This document shows positions 16,872 through 25,250 of a DNA stretch of 64,000 bases, in pieces. Both the position numbers and the translations under genes were made by a program. Origin of the DNA: Rhodocyclaceae bacterium. Lineage in GTDB: Bacteria; Pseudomonadota; Gammaproteobacteria; Burkholderiales; Rhodocyclaceae. The stretch is from assembly GCA_023230455.1 (NCBI GenBank), contig JALNXH010000010.1, positions 1-64,000 on the forward strand. The letters are read 5' to 3'. How positions within the stretch are numbered: position 1 is the first letter of the stretch; the number at the start of each line of letters is the position of its first letter. A model generated the notes under the pieces. It did no database searches. It was not told where the DNA came from and saw nothing but the letters and a program-made list of their open reading frames with translations.

Positions 16872-18317
16872 ATGAAACTCGCCCAACTCCACTGTCATCC
16901 GGCGTTCGCGCCGGCCCGGCTGAAAGTCCACAGCCACACCCTGCTGCTGCTGCCCGCCGGCAAGGATCTCCCCGCCGACCTGCCCGCGCGCGCGCAATGG
17001 GCCGCTGTGCTGGCGCGTCGCGAGGCCAAGGTCGAGGAGCTGGCGAAGACGCCGCAGGCACTCGACCTCGCTGAAGGCGGACGGATGGCGCTGGCGATGA
17101 TCGATCCGGCGAAGCCGCGCTTCGAGCGTCTGACCCTGTTGCGCAAGGCGGTGATGCAACTGCTGGAGGAAACCCCGCGCGAAATTGCGCTGATAGTCGG
17201 CGGCGGCGATCTCGATCTGGCGCGCGATGCGGTGTATTGCGCCTGGGTAAACGGCATCGCCCTGCCGGTGACGAAAAAGAAGCCGGTGCGCCCGCTGGCC
17301 AAGATCCACTACTACGGCAGCGGCATCGAGCGCGATTTCGCCGCCGTTGCGGCGCTGGCTCGCGGCAACGGCCTGAGCCGCGAACTCACCGCGCTGCCGC
17401 CCAATGTGCTGACGCCGGGCGACTACCGCCGGCGCATCGGCGCACTGGCCAGGAGCCAGGGCTGGAAGATCGACGAATACGATTTCAAGCGGTTGAAGAA
17501 GATGGGCGCCGGCGCCTTCTGCGCGGTGGCCCAGGGCTCCGATCATCGGGACGCAGCGATCGTCCGCCTGAGCTACCAGCCACGCGGCGCAAAACGCCGC
17601 GTGGCATTGGTGGGCAAGGGCATCTGTTTCGATACCGGCGGCCACAATCTGAAGCCGGCGCGCTATATGCAAGGTATGCACGAGGATATGAACGGCTCGG
17701 CGGTGGTGCTCGGTCTGTTGCAGGCCTTGAGCGATATGCATGCCCCGATCGCAGTCGATGCCTGGCTGGCCATCGCCCACAACCACCTGTCGCCCGGCGC
17801 CTACAAGCAGAACGACATCGTCTGCGCGCTCGACGGCACCAGCATCGAGATCGTGCATACCGACGCCGAGGGGCGCATGGTGTTGGCCGACACGCTGACA
17901 CTGGCGGCGCGCGAAAAGCCCGACCTGATCGTCGATTTCGCCACCCTTACCGGTTCGATGCACGCGGCGCTCGGCAGTCGTTATTCCGGCGTCTTCGCCA
18001 GCGACGAAGCGCTGGCGCGTGCCGCCGTCGCCGCCGGCCGCGCCAGCGGTGAGCGGGTCTGCGTCTTCCCGATGGACGAGGACTACGCGCCGGCGCTCGA
18101 CTCCAAGGTCGCCGACATCAAGCAATGCACCATGGAAGGCGAGGCCGACCACATCCTCGCCGCGCTGTTCCTCAAGCGTTTCACCGCCAAGCGGCCGTGG
18201 CTCCACGTCGATCTTTCCGCCTCCAGCAACGAAGGCGGTCTCGGCGCCGTGGCCGGCAGCCTGAGCGGCTTCGGTGTCGCCTGGGGCTTGCACCTGCTGG
18301 GCGAATGGGCAGGCTAG
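16872..18317 (+). CDS. Leucyl aminopeptidase family (M17) metallopeptidase
   Basis: This 481-residue M17 peptidase removes N-terminal residues using two metal ions. The metal and catalytic motifs are intact: GKGICFDTGGHNLKP (Lys and Asp), DAEGRMVLAD and FATLTG. The N-terminal domain is more divergent than in PepA, closer to the PepB-like branch. The start is ATG 16872; an open frame to 16800 has no support. The PilZ-like gene follows three bases later, so the two are likely one operon. The physiological substrate is unknown. Confidence 0.9.
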   Translation: MKLAQLHCHPAFAPARLKVHSHTLLLLPAGKDLPADLPARAQWAAVLARREAKVEELAKTPQALDLAEGGRMALAMIDPAKPRFERLTLLRKAVMQLLEETPREIALIVGGGDLDLARDAVYCAWVNGIALPVTKKKPVRPLAKIHYYGSGIERDFAAVAALARGNGLSRELTALPPNVLTPGDYRRRIGALARSQGWKIDEYDFKRLKKMGAGAFCAVAQGSDHRDAAIVRLSYQPRGAKRRVALVGKGICFDTGGHNLKPARYMQGMHEDMNGSAVVLGLLQALSDMHAPIAVDAWLAIAHNHLSPGAYKQNDIVCALDGTSIEIVHTDAEGRMVLADTLTLAAREKPDLIVDFATLTGSMHAALGSRYSGVFASDEALARAAVAAGRASGERVCVFPMDEDYAPALDSKVADIKQCTMEGEADHILAALFLKRFTAKRPWLHVDLSASSNEGGLGAVAGSLSGFGVAWGLHLLGEWAG

Positions 18318-18320
18318 GCC

Positions 18321-19826
18321 ATGGCCATCCTCGGCTTCTTCTCCAAGGATCAGGGCGACCATCCGCTGGCCGACCCAAAGGAAGCCAAGGAAGCTCTTGC
18401 CGGTCTTGCCGCGGAGGATGCGCTGACGGCGGTCGAGGACGTCTGTGCCTGGCTGCAATCGCTCAAGGCGGCGCAGACGCTGCGCCTCGAACGCCGCGCC
18501 GAGCTGGCGTTGCAGCTCGACGAAGCCAGCGCTTCCCATGCCCGCCGACTGGCGCGCGACTATCTGACCAGCGCGCATAGCCGCGGCAAGGAATTCCGCC
18601 TCTGGCAGAGCGGCAGCGCCTACTGGCAGGCCGTCGCGGCGGCCTACGAGGAAGTTCTGGCGCGGGCCGCGGCGGCAAACAATCCGCTCAAGCCGTTTCA
18701 GCCGCTGCTCTCGGCGCGGCTGCTGCATGCCTACGGCGCGGTGCTGAAATGGAGCCAGTTCCGCTACGGCCCGATCGATGCCGACCTCTGGCGCAACGCC
18801 GGCAAGGTTTATCTCGATGCCGCCAAACTGGCGCTGCGTCCGCTACGGCTCTACGACAACTGGCCGGGCGAAACCAGCGTCGAGCGCGAATACCTGAAGC
18901 TGCTGGTGTTCAGCGCCTCGTCGATGAACAATCTGCTGCCGCTGGAAATCGAGCTTGCCGAGCGGCTCCTGGCCCATTTTCTGCCGTTGTTCTCGTTCAC
19001 CGCGCAGGTGTTGCCGGAGAATGTCTATTGGGTTGATGCGCAGCGTGCGCAATCGCCGTCGCGGCTGCTGCGCCAGCCCGAAGCGGGGCCTGGCCTGCGT
19101 TATTTCAGCACCGGTGCGGCGCTTTCCAGCATCGAGGTACTGCGCGGACGGATCGAGCAGACCCGCGAGATTCCGTCGGATATTCCACTCGGCGGCCAGT
19201 ACCCGGCCGAGGTGGTGATCAAGGTGCTCGACCACCTCGCCCTTTGCTGTGCGCCCAACCCACCGCAGCGCAGCTACGACCGGCTACGCAGCAACTCGCT
19301 GGTGGCGACGATTCACGGCATGGGCGAAATCCGCCTGCGGTTGAACGGCGAGGAAGGCACCCAGGACGGCGAAACCTGGGTCGCCGAGGATATCAGTGCC
19401 GGCGGCCTCGGTGCCCAGGTCTCGCTGGTCAACAACGACTGGCTGAAGGTCGGCGTGCTGGTCGGCATGCGTCCTGAAGGCAGCGAGTGTTGGCAGGTCG
19501 GCGTGGTGCGGCGGTTTTCCCGCGGCGGACAGAATATCGGCGCGGTTGGCGTCGAGACGCTCGGCCGCACGCCGCGGCTGATACAGCTGGAGTGCGTCGG
19601 CGTGCGACATGAAGGCATCCTGTTGGAGTCGGCGCTCGGTGTCGGCGACGAGGCGCTGCTGCTGGTGCCGCCCAATGCCTGGGAGGACTTCATGCCGATC
19701 ATGATTTCCTGCGACGGCGTAGAGGCCAGACTCGCGCCGCGCGGCGTGCAGTTGCAGGGGGGCGACTACCTGATTGGGCGCTATCGCGTCGAGGAGATCG
19801 CTCCGCCGCTCACGCCTGCGGCCTGA
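18321..19826 (+). CDS. Uncharacterised protein with a C-terminal PilZ-like domain
   Basis: This 501-residue soluble protein has a long helical N-terminal part (about residues 1-300) rich in Ala, Leu and Arg. The C-terminal region (about 310-400) reads as a PilZ-type c-di-GMP receptor: a basic RSYDR (RxxxR pattern), then a strand, then EDISAGG (DxSxxG pattern). The spacing fits PilZ but the match is partial, so c-di-GMP binding is an inference. No catalytic motif was seen in the N-terminal part. It starts three bases after the M17 peptidase and overlaps the convergent mogA gene by 17 bases. Confidence 0.6.
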   Translation: MAILGFFSKDQGDHPLADPKEAKEALAGLAAEDALTAVEDVCAWLQSLKAAQTLRLERRAELALQLDEASASHARRLARDYLTSAHSRGKEFRLWQSGSAYWQAVAAAYEEVLARAAAANNPLKPFQPLLSARLLHAYGAVLKWSQFRYGPIDADLWRNAGKVYLDAAKLALRPLRLYDNWPGETSVEREYLKLLVFSASSMNNLLPLEIELAERLLAHFLPLFSFTAQVLPENVYWVDAQRAQSPSRLLRQPEAGPGLRYFSTGAALSSIEVLRGRIEQTREIPSDIPLGGQYPAEVVIKVLDHLALCCAPNPPQRSYDRLRSNSLVATIHGMGEIRLRLNGEEGTQDGETWVAEDISAGGLGAQVSLVNNDWLKVGVLVGMRPEGSECWQVGVVRRFSRGGQNIGAVGVETLGRTPRLIQLECVGVRHEGILLESALGVGDEALLLVPPNAWEDFMPIMISCDGVEARLAPRGVQLQGGDYLIGRYRVEEIAPPLTPAA

Positions 19827-20397
19827 TCGCCGATTTCGGCCGGAAGGCTTTGACCACCGCTGCGCGGGTTTCGATGTAAGGTCCGCCGATCAAATCGATG
19901 CAGTAGGGTACGGCGGCGAAGATGCCCGGCACGATCGGGTTTCCTTCGGTATCCCTGACCCCTTCCAGGGTTTCCTTGATCGATTTCGGCTGTCCCGGCA
20001 GATTGAGGATCAGCGCGCGGCCGCGGATCGCGGCGGTCTGTCGCGAGAGGATGGCGGTGGGTACGAAGTGCAGCGAGATCTGCCGCATCTGTTCGCCGAA
20101 ACCGGGCATTAGCTTGTGCGCCACCGCCGCCGTGGCTTCGGGCGTGACGTCGCGAAGTGACGGGCCGGTACCGCCGGTGGTCAGCACCAGATGGCAGCCG
20201 GCGCTGTCGCACAGCTCGATCAGCGTCTGTTCGATGCGCGGCTGTTCGTCGGGAATCAGCCGCGTTTCCATGCGCCAGGGTGAGGCCAGGGCGGAGGTAA
20301 ACCATTCCTGCAACGCCGGAATGCCCTTGTCTTCATATACGCCGCTGCTGGCGCGGTCGGAAATCGACACCAGGCCGATGACCAGTTCTTCGCTCAT
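19810..20397 (-). CDS. mogA: Molybdopterin adenylyltransferase (MogA)
   Basis: This 195-residue protein of the MoaB/Mog family activates molybdopterin by adenylation before molybdenum insertion. Visible motifs are IGLVSISDRASSGVYEDKG at the N-terminus, TTGGTGPSLRDVTPEA (the substrate loop) and LNLPGQPKSIKE. The start is chosen at the ATG at 20397 because a GGAG lies just upstream; the next upstream ATG (20409) lacks one. The gene ends inside the end of the convergent PilZ-like gene. Other molybdenum-cofactor genes are not in the window. Confidence 0.93.
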   Translation of the reverse strand: MSEELVIGLVSISDRASSGVYEDKGIPALQEWFTSALASPWRMETRLIPDEQPRIEQTLIELCDSAGCHLVLTTGGTGPSLRDVTPEATAAVAHKLMPGFGEQMRQISLHFVPTAILSRQTAAIRGRALILNLPGQPKSIKETLEGVRDTEGNPIVPGIFAAVPYCIDLIGGPYIETRAAVVKAFRPKSAIRPQA

Positions 20398-20431
20398 TGA
20401 GTTCTCCATCGCGGCATGCGAATGCCGGCAA

Positions 20432-20983
20432 CTATTCTTCGGGGTTGTCTGCGGCCGCGCTGTCCTCGGCGGCGCCGGCATCGAGGTCGCGCAGAATGCG
20501 AAAGATCTCCCGATAGGCGCGCGGCGGTTTGCCCTGTTCCTGCTCCTTCAGCGCATTGCGCCGCATCTGGCGCAAGTATTTCAGATCGACGGCGGGGTAA
20601 TCGCGGGCGATCTCGCCGAGCACGCTTTCGTCCGCCAGCAGGCGGGTGCGCTGCCGCTCCAGTCGGTGCATGCGTGCGGTCGCGGCGGCCGAGACGCCCC
20701 TGACTTCGTCGAGCACTGCGCGAATCGGCGCCGGATCGACGCTGCGCATCAGCTTGCCGATGAATTGCATCTGCCGCCGCCGTCCCTCGTGACTGGTGAT
20801 GCGTTGCGCTTCGCGCACCGCGTCGTAGAGGTTCTCGGGCAGGTCCATCTTCTTCAGCCGATCGGAAGAGAGCGCGACCAGTTGTTCACCCAGATCCTGC
20901 AATGCGGCGCTGTCGCGCTTTCGCTGCGACTTGCTGGGTCCGTCGTAAGGGACGTCGTCTTGGTCGGTCAGTTGAGTTTCCAC
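20432..20983 (-). CDS. darP: Ribosome-associated protein YjgA/DarP (DUF615)
   Basis: This 183-residue protein belongs to the YjgA/DUF615 family, which binds the large ribosomal subunit late in its assembly. Typical features are the N-terminal PSKSQRKRD basic segment, the LDLP-type KKMDLPENL, and the helical MQFIGKLMR region. It is divergent from pmbA, with 38 bases between the two start codons. This pmbA/yjgA neighbourhood is common in proteobacteria. Confidence 0.92.
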   Translation of the reverse strand: METQLTDQDDVPYDGPSKSQRKRDSAALQDLGEQLVALSSDRLKKMDLPENLYDAVREAQRITSHEGRRRQMQFIGKLMRSVDPAPIRAVLDEVRGVSAAATARMHRLERQRTRLLADESVLGEIARDYPAVDLKYLRQMRRNALKEQEQGKPPRAYREIFRILRDLDAGAAEDSAAADNPEE

Positions 20984-21021
20984 GGGTATGATTATAGGCT
21001 TTCAACCCGACGCCCATCCCG

Positions 21022-22362
21022 ATGTCTGCCTCCGAATTCAGCTACTCCCAGGAAACCCTGCGCCGCCTCGCCCAGGAAGTGCTCGACCATGCTGCCGCCG
21101 GCGGCGCCTCGGCCTGCGAGGTCGACGTCTCGGAGGGATTCGGCCAGTCGGTGACCGTGCGTCAGCAGGCCGTCGAGACCATCGAGTACAACCGCGACAA
21201 GGGCCTTGGCGTCACCGTTTATCTCGGCCAGCGGCGAGGCCATGCCAGCTCCTCGGATTTTTCCTCCACGGCGCTGCGTGCGACGGTGGATGCGGCGCTC
21301 TCCATCGCCCGCTTCACCGCCGCCGACGAGGCCGCCGGCCTGCCCGAAGCGGCGTTGTTGCAGCGGCAGGCGATGGAACTCGATCTCTATCATCCGTGGG
21401 ACCTGTCGGTCGAGGCCGCCATCGAGTTCGCCCGTCGCTGCGAGCAGGCGGCTTTCGCCGTCAGCCCACAGGTGACCAATTCGGAGGGCGCCAGCATTTC
21501 GGTGCAGCAATCGCATTTCGTTTCCGCCAACAGCCTCGGTTTCATGGGCGGCTACCCGGCCTCGCGTCATTACCTGTCCTGTTCGGTGATCGTCGGCGAG
21601 GGCGACGACATGCAGCGCGACGACTGGTATTCCAGCCACCGCGCCCCGGCGCTGATCGCGGCACCGGAAGCTATCGGCGACTATGCGGCGCGTCGCGCCC
21701 TGGCACGCCTCGGTGCCCGCCGGCTGAAGACGCGCAAGGCTCCGGTGATCTTTGAAGCCCCTCTGGCGGCAGGTCTGATCGGCGGCCTGGTGCAGGCGGT
21801 GAGCGGCGGTGCGCTGTATCGCAAGTCCACCTTCCTGCTCGATTCGCTGGGCAAGAAAATCTTTCCCGACTTCGTGCAGATCTCCGAGCGGCCGCACATT
21901 CCCGGCGCGTTGGCGTCGAGCCCGTTCGACGACGACGGCGTCGCCACCCGCGACCGCGAAGTGGTGCAGGACGGCGTGCTACAGGGTTATTTCCTGTCTA
22001 CATATTCGGCACGCAAGCTCGGCATGCAGACCACCGGCAACGCCGGCGGCAGCCACAACCTGCTGGTCAAGCCCGGCTTACGCAATCTCGAAGGCCTGCT
22101 GGGCGAAATGGGTAGCGGCCTGCTGGTCACCGAACTGCTGGGCCAGGGTGTGAACTACGTGACCGGCGATTACTCGCGCGGCGCCGCCGGCTACTGGGTG
22201 GAAAACGGCGTCATCGCCTACCCGGTGCATGAGATCACCATTGCCGGCAACCTGCGCGAAATGTTCAGTCATATCGTGGACATCGGTAACGACGTGCTGG
22301 TGCGCGGCTCGAAGCAGGTCGGCTCGGTGCTGATCGAGCAGATGACCATCGCCGGCAATTAG
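21022..22362 (+). CDS. pmbA: TldE/PmbA-type metalloprotease subunit
   Basis: This 446-residue protein is PmbA/TldE, the subunit that works with TldD in a cytoplasmic protease trimming modified peptides. It shows the N-terminal signature of the family, the central GLPEAALL and HPWDLS segments, and the C-terminal TTGNAGG...LLVTELLGQGVN and DYSRGAAGYWVENG motifs. TldD, which carries the metal motif, is not in the window. The gene is separated by 14 bases from the TRAP binding-protein gene. Confidence 0.94.
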   Translation: MSASEFSYSQETLRRLAQEVLDHAAAGGASACEVDVSEGFGQSVTVRQQAVETIEYNRDKGLGVTVYLGQRRGHASSSDFSSTALRATVDAALSIARFTAADEAAGLPEAALLQRQAMELDLYHPWDLSVEAAIEFARRCEQAAFAVSPQVTNSEGASISVQQSHFVSANSLGFMGGYPASRHYLSCSVIVGEGDDMQRDDWYSSHRAPALIAAPEAIGDYAARRALARLGARRLKTRKAPVIFEAPLAAGLIGGLVQAVSGGALYRKSTFLLDSLGKKIFPDFVQISERPHIPGALASSPFDDDGVATRDREVVQDGVLQGYFLSTYSARKLGMQTTGNAGGSHNLLVKPGLRNLEGLLGEMGSGLLVTELLGQGVNYVTGDYSRGAAGYWVENGVIAYPVHEITIAGNLREMFSHIVDIGNDVLVRGSKQVGSVLIEQMTIAGN

Positions 22363-22376
22363 CCGTGGAGAGCGGG

Positions 22377-23474
22377 ATGCACAGACGCAAATTTCTCGCC
22401 GCGGTCGGTGCGGGCGCGGCGGTGGCGCTGCCCGGCGTTGCGCTGGCCGACGGCCCGCAGATCAAATGGCGTCTGGCATCGAGCTATCCGCGCAGCCTCG
22501 ACACCATCTACAAGGCGGCGGAAACCGTCGCCCAGCGGGTGGCGGCGGCGACCGGCGGACGCTTCCAGATCCAGGTCTTCGCCGGCGGCGAGTTGGTTCC
22601 GGCGACCGGTGTGCTCGATGCGGTGCGCGAAGGCACCGTGCCACTGGGCCACACCACCAGCTACTACTACGTCGGCAAGAATCCTGCCTTCGCCTTCGAC
22701 ACCGCGGTTCCCTTCGGCCTCAACAGCCGCCAGCAAACGGCGTGGATGATGCAGGGCGGCGGCCGCGAATTGATGAACGACTTCCTCCGCGACTACAACG
22801 TCCTCACCATTCCCTGCGGCAACACTGGCGTGCAGATGGGCGGCTGGTATCGCCGCGAAATCCACGGTCTCGCCGACCTGAAGGGACTCAAGCTGCGCAT
22901 CAGCGGCCTCGCCGGGCAGGTGATGGCGCGGCTCGGCGCGGTGCCGCAGCAGATTCCCGGCAGCGAGATCTATCCCGCGCTGGAAAAGGGTTCCATCGAT
23001 GCCGTGGAATGGGTCGGTCCCTACGACGACGAGAAACTCGGCTTCAACAAAGTGGCCCGGCATTACTACTTCCCCGGCTGGTGGGAAGGCGGACCGCAGC
23101 TCTCGATGTACGTGAACCTGAAGGAATGGGCGAAGCTGCCCAGGGAGTACCAGACAATTCTCGAAGACGCCTGCCTCTACGCCCATGTCGACATGCAGGC
23201 GGCCTACGACGTGAAGAATCCCGCGGCCCTGAAGCGCCTGATCGAATCCGGCACCCAGTTGCATCGATTCCCTAACGACATGATGGAGGCCGCCTGGCGC
23301 GAGGCGCATGCGCTGTACGATGAGATCGCGGCGAAGAATCCGCGCTTCCGCACGATCTACGAGCCCTGGCGCCGCTTCCGCGACGCCCAGGTGGCCTGGT
23401 TCGCCACCGCCGAGCGCAGCTACGACAACTTCATGGCGGCGGCAACGCTGGGCAAAGGTGGGGAGAAAAGGTAG
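22377..23474 (+). CDS. TRAP transporter substrate-binding protein (DctP/TakP-like)
   Basis: This 365-residue periplasmic binding protein has a signal peptide starting HRRKFLAAVG, a twin-arginine type (RR followed by FL), suggesting export in folded form. The mature part has the DctP fold, with the SGLAGQVMARLGA and DAVEWVGPYDDEKLGF segments and PGWWEGG; these resemble TakP-type proteins that bind 2-oxo acids. The ATG 22377 has GGAG six bases upstream and is chosen over GTG 22365. The matching membrane subunits lie 1.8 kb away on the opposite strand (25251-27280). Confidence 0.88.
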   Translation: MHRRKFLAAVGAGAAVALPGVALADGPQIKWRLASSYPRSLDTIYKAAETVAQRVAAATGGRFQIQVFAGGELVPATGVLDAVREGTVPLGHTTSYYYVGKNPAFAFDTAVPFGLNSRQQTAWMMQGGGRELMNDFLRDYNVLTIPCGNTGVQMGGWYRREIHGLADLKGLKLRISGLAGQVMARLGAVPQQIPGSEIYPALEKGSIDAVEWVGPYDDEKLGFNKVARHYYFPGWWEGGPQLSMYVNLKEWAKLPREYQTILEDACLYAHVDMQAAYDVKNPAALKRLIESGTQLHRFPNDMMEAAWREAHALYDEIAAKNPRFRTIYEPWRRFRDAQVAWFATAERSYDNFMAAATLGKGGEKR

Positions 23475-23557
23475 CGCATGGGCGCTTTTGCCGTTGGCCC
23501 GGCTCGCTTGTCTGGCTGCGCCGAATATCGATCCAGCTGATTTATATGTAAGTTTCT

Positions 23558-23582
23558 AAAGTTATCTATTTCTTGTAACTTT
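23558..23582. repeat. AT-rich inverted repeat before the ATPase gene
   Basis: AAAGTTA (23558-23564) and TAACTTT (23576-23582) form 7-bp arms around an 11-base loop, within an AT-rich stretch (about 23538-23605) unlike the GC-rich surroundings. It may belong to the leader or promoter of the ATPase gene, or mark the edge of an insertion. Confidence 0.45.
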
Positions 23583-23608
23583 AAAAATATTTATATAAAC
23601 TCAGCGCC

Positions 23609-24796
23609 ATGGACCCTATCCGTAATCCTTTTTCTCCCGGCGCCGGCACTCCGCCGCCCGAACTTGCCGGTCGTGACGAATTGCGTGAGTCTCTTCGCGT
23701 AGCGCTTGAGCGCGCACGAATCGGGCGCCCAGCTAAAAGTGCCATGCTGGTCGGCCTCCGCGGTGTCGGCAAGACGGTACTTCTGGACCGTGTGCGAGAG
23801 GCTGCGGAGGCTGCTGGCATCCACACCGTCCGCATCGAGGCGCCTGAAGGCCGCTCACTTCCGGCGCTACTCGCGCCTCAATTGCGCCAAGCGCTTTTGC
23901 GTCTGAGTCAGGTCGATGCCGCAAAAGAGTATGCGGTGCGCGGACTTCGTGCGTTGGCTGGATTCGCCAGAAAACTGAAGGTTACTTTCGGCGATATCGA
24001 AGTCGGCCTGGACTATGAACCCGAACCCGGATTGGCTGACAACGGCGACCTCGAGCATGATTTGCAAGCGCTTTTCGAGCAGGTCGGTTTAGCTGCAAAG
24101 TCGGCCAATACGGCGTTGGCCATCTTCATCGATGAGTTGCAGTATGTCGAGGAGCCGCAGTTGGCGGCTTTGATCACGGCGATGCATCGTACTGAGCAGC
24201 GCCGGTTGCCGGTGGTCCTCGTCGGCGCTGGATTGCCGCAATTACGCGGGCGGATGGGGAACGCCAAGTCATATGCAGAAAGGTTGTTTGACTTTCCCAC
24301 CATTGGGCCGTTACCGGCGGAGGCAGCCACCCTGGCGATCCGCAAACCTCTTGAGAACGAGGGGGTGAGCATCACTGCCGAGGCACTGAACCAAATACTG
24401 CAAGTCACCCGTGGCTATGCCTACTTTCTCCAGCAATGGGGGAGCCACACTTGGCGCGCCGCGGCGGCTTCTCCAATTGATATCGACGCAGTGAACGTCG
24501 CATCGGTTACTGCGATAGCGGCCCTGGATGAAAGTTTCTTCCGCGTGCGCTTTGATCGGCTGACACCCAAAGAGAAAAAGTACCTTCGCGCGATGGCGGA
24601 GCTTGGCGGCGGTCCTCACCGATCAGGCGATGTTGCGGCATGTTTCAACGCGGACGTTTCTTCGCTTGCGCCGACACGAAGTTCACTGATTACCAAGGGT
24701 ATGGTGTGGAGTCCGAATCACGGTGACACGGCGTTCACCGTCCCAATGTTCGATGAGTTTATGAAGCGGACAATCCCGGGAGACGACTGGCGTTAG
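23609..24796 (+). CDS. AAA-type ATPase of unknown role
   Basis: This 395-residue P-loop ATPase resembles the Orc1/Cdc6-STAND-type AAA group. Walker A is GLRGVGKTVLL (near residues 48-58), Walker B is LAIFIDELQYV (near 170-180), and a sensor-like VVLVGAGLPQL follows. The C-terminal third resembles a winged-helix region (AMAELGGGPHRSGDVAACF). The gene has an AT-rich leader and a looser codon bias than its neighbours. It interrupts a TRAP transporter cluster. No recognised partner (toxin, nuclease, transposase) lies beside it, so no defence or mobility role can be assigned. Confidence 0.75.
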   Translation: MDPIRNPFSPGAGTPPPELAGRDELRESLRVALERARIGRPAKSAMLVGLRGVGKTVLLDRVREAAEAAGIHTVRIEAPEGRSLPALLAPQLRQALLRLSQVDAAKEYAVRGLRALAGFARKLKVTFGDIEVGLDYEPEPGLADNGDLEHDLQALFEQVGLAAKSANTALAIFIDELQYVEEPQLAALITAMHRTEQRRLPVVLVGAGLPQLRGRMGNAKSYAERLFDFPTIGPLPAEAATLAIRKPLENEGVSITAEALNQILQVTRGYAYFLQQWGSHTWRAAAASPIDIDAVNVASVTAIAALDESFFRVRFDRLTPKEKKYLRAMAELGGGPHRSGDVAACFNADVSSLAPTRSSLITKGMVWSPNHGDTAFTVPMFDEFMKRTIPGDDWR

Positions 24797-24884
24797 CCGC
24801 AGCCATTCTCCCCTACCTTCCTGTGCTGCATGAACGTCGGCCTCGAGTTGCCGCACTCGTCGCGGCGTCTCGCCGGGGCCACGC

Positions 24885-24890
24885 TACAAT
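24885..24890 (+). promoter_or_regulatory. Candidate -10 element for the EF-hand gene
   Basis: TACAAT sits 40 bases before ATG 24930. No clear -35 is seen at 17 bases. The gene also has a good GGAG ribosome binding site. Confidence 0.3.
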
Positions 24891-24929
24891 CCCCGCAGCC
24901 CGTTCTGGCCGTTTCCACTGGAGTCCGTT

Positions 24930-25238
24930 ATGCCTGTGTTTCGTTCTGCAAGCGTCCTTGCGATCCTGTTCTCGATCGGAGTCGGATCGGCGGTTGCCCA
25001 GACCATTGTGCCGAAATTGGACGAGTCCGGTCGGCGCGGCGAAATGGCGCGGCTGATGAAGGAGAAATCAGCCACCCAGTTCGATCAGGCCGATGCCAGC
25101 AAGGATGGCAAATTGTCGAAGGAGGAGGTGGCCACGGTGTCGAACTACCTCGCAGAGAATTTCGAGAAGCGCGATTTGAATAAGGACGGGTTCTTGAGCT
25201 GGGAAGAATTTGTCGGCCATGATCGTTGGGCCAAGTGA
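24930..25238 (+). CDS. Small secreted EF-hand protein
   Basis: This 102-residue protein has a signal peptide of about 23 residues (cut near AVAQ-TI) and two EF-hand calcium loops: DASKDGKLSKEE and DLNKDGFLSWEE. All the usual liganding positions (1, 3, 5, 7, 9, 12) hold suitable residues. It is therefore a likely periplasmic calcium-binding protein of calmodulin-like type. It is flanked by the AAA ATPase and the convergent TRAP large permease gene; no partner is evident. Confidence 0.85.
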   Translation: MPVFRSASVLAILFSIGVGSAVAQTIVPKLDESGRRGEMARLMKEKSATQFDQADASKDGKLSKEEVATVSNYLAENFEKRDLNKDGFLSWEEFVGHDRWAK

Positions 25239-25250
25239 ATCGTCGCTTAA

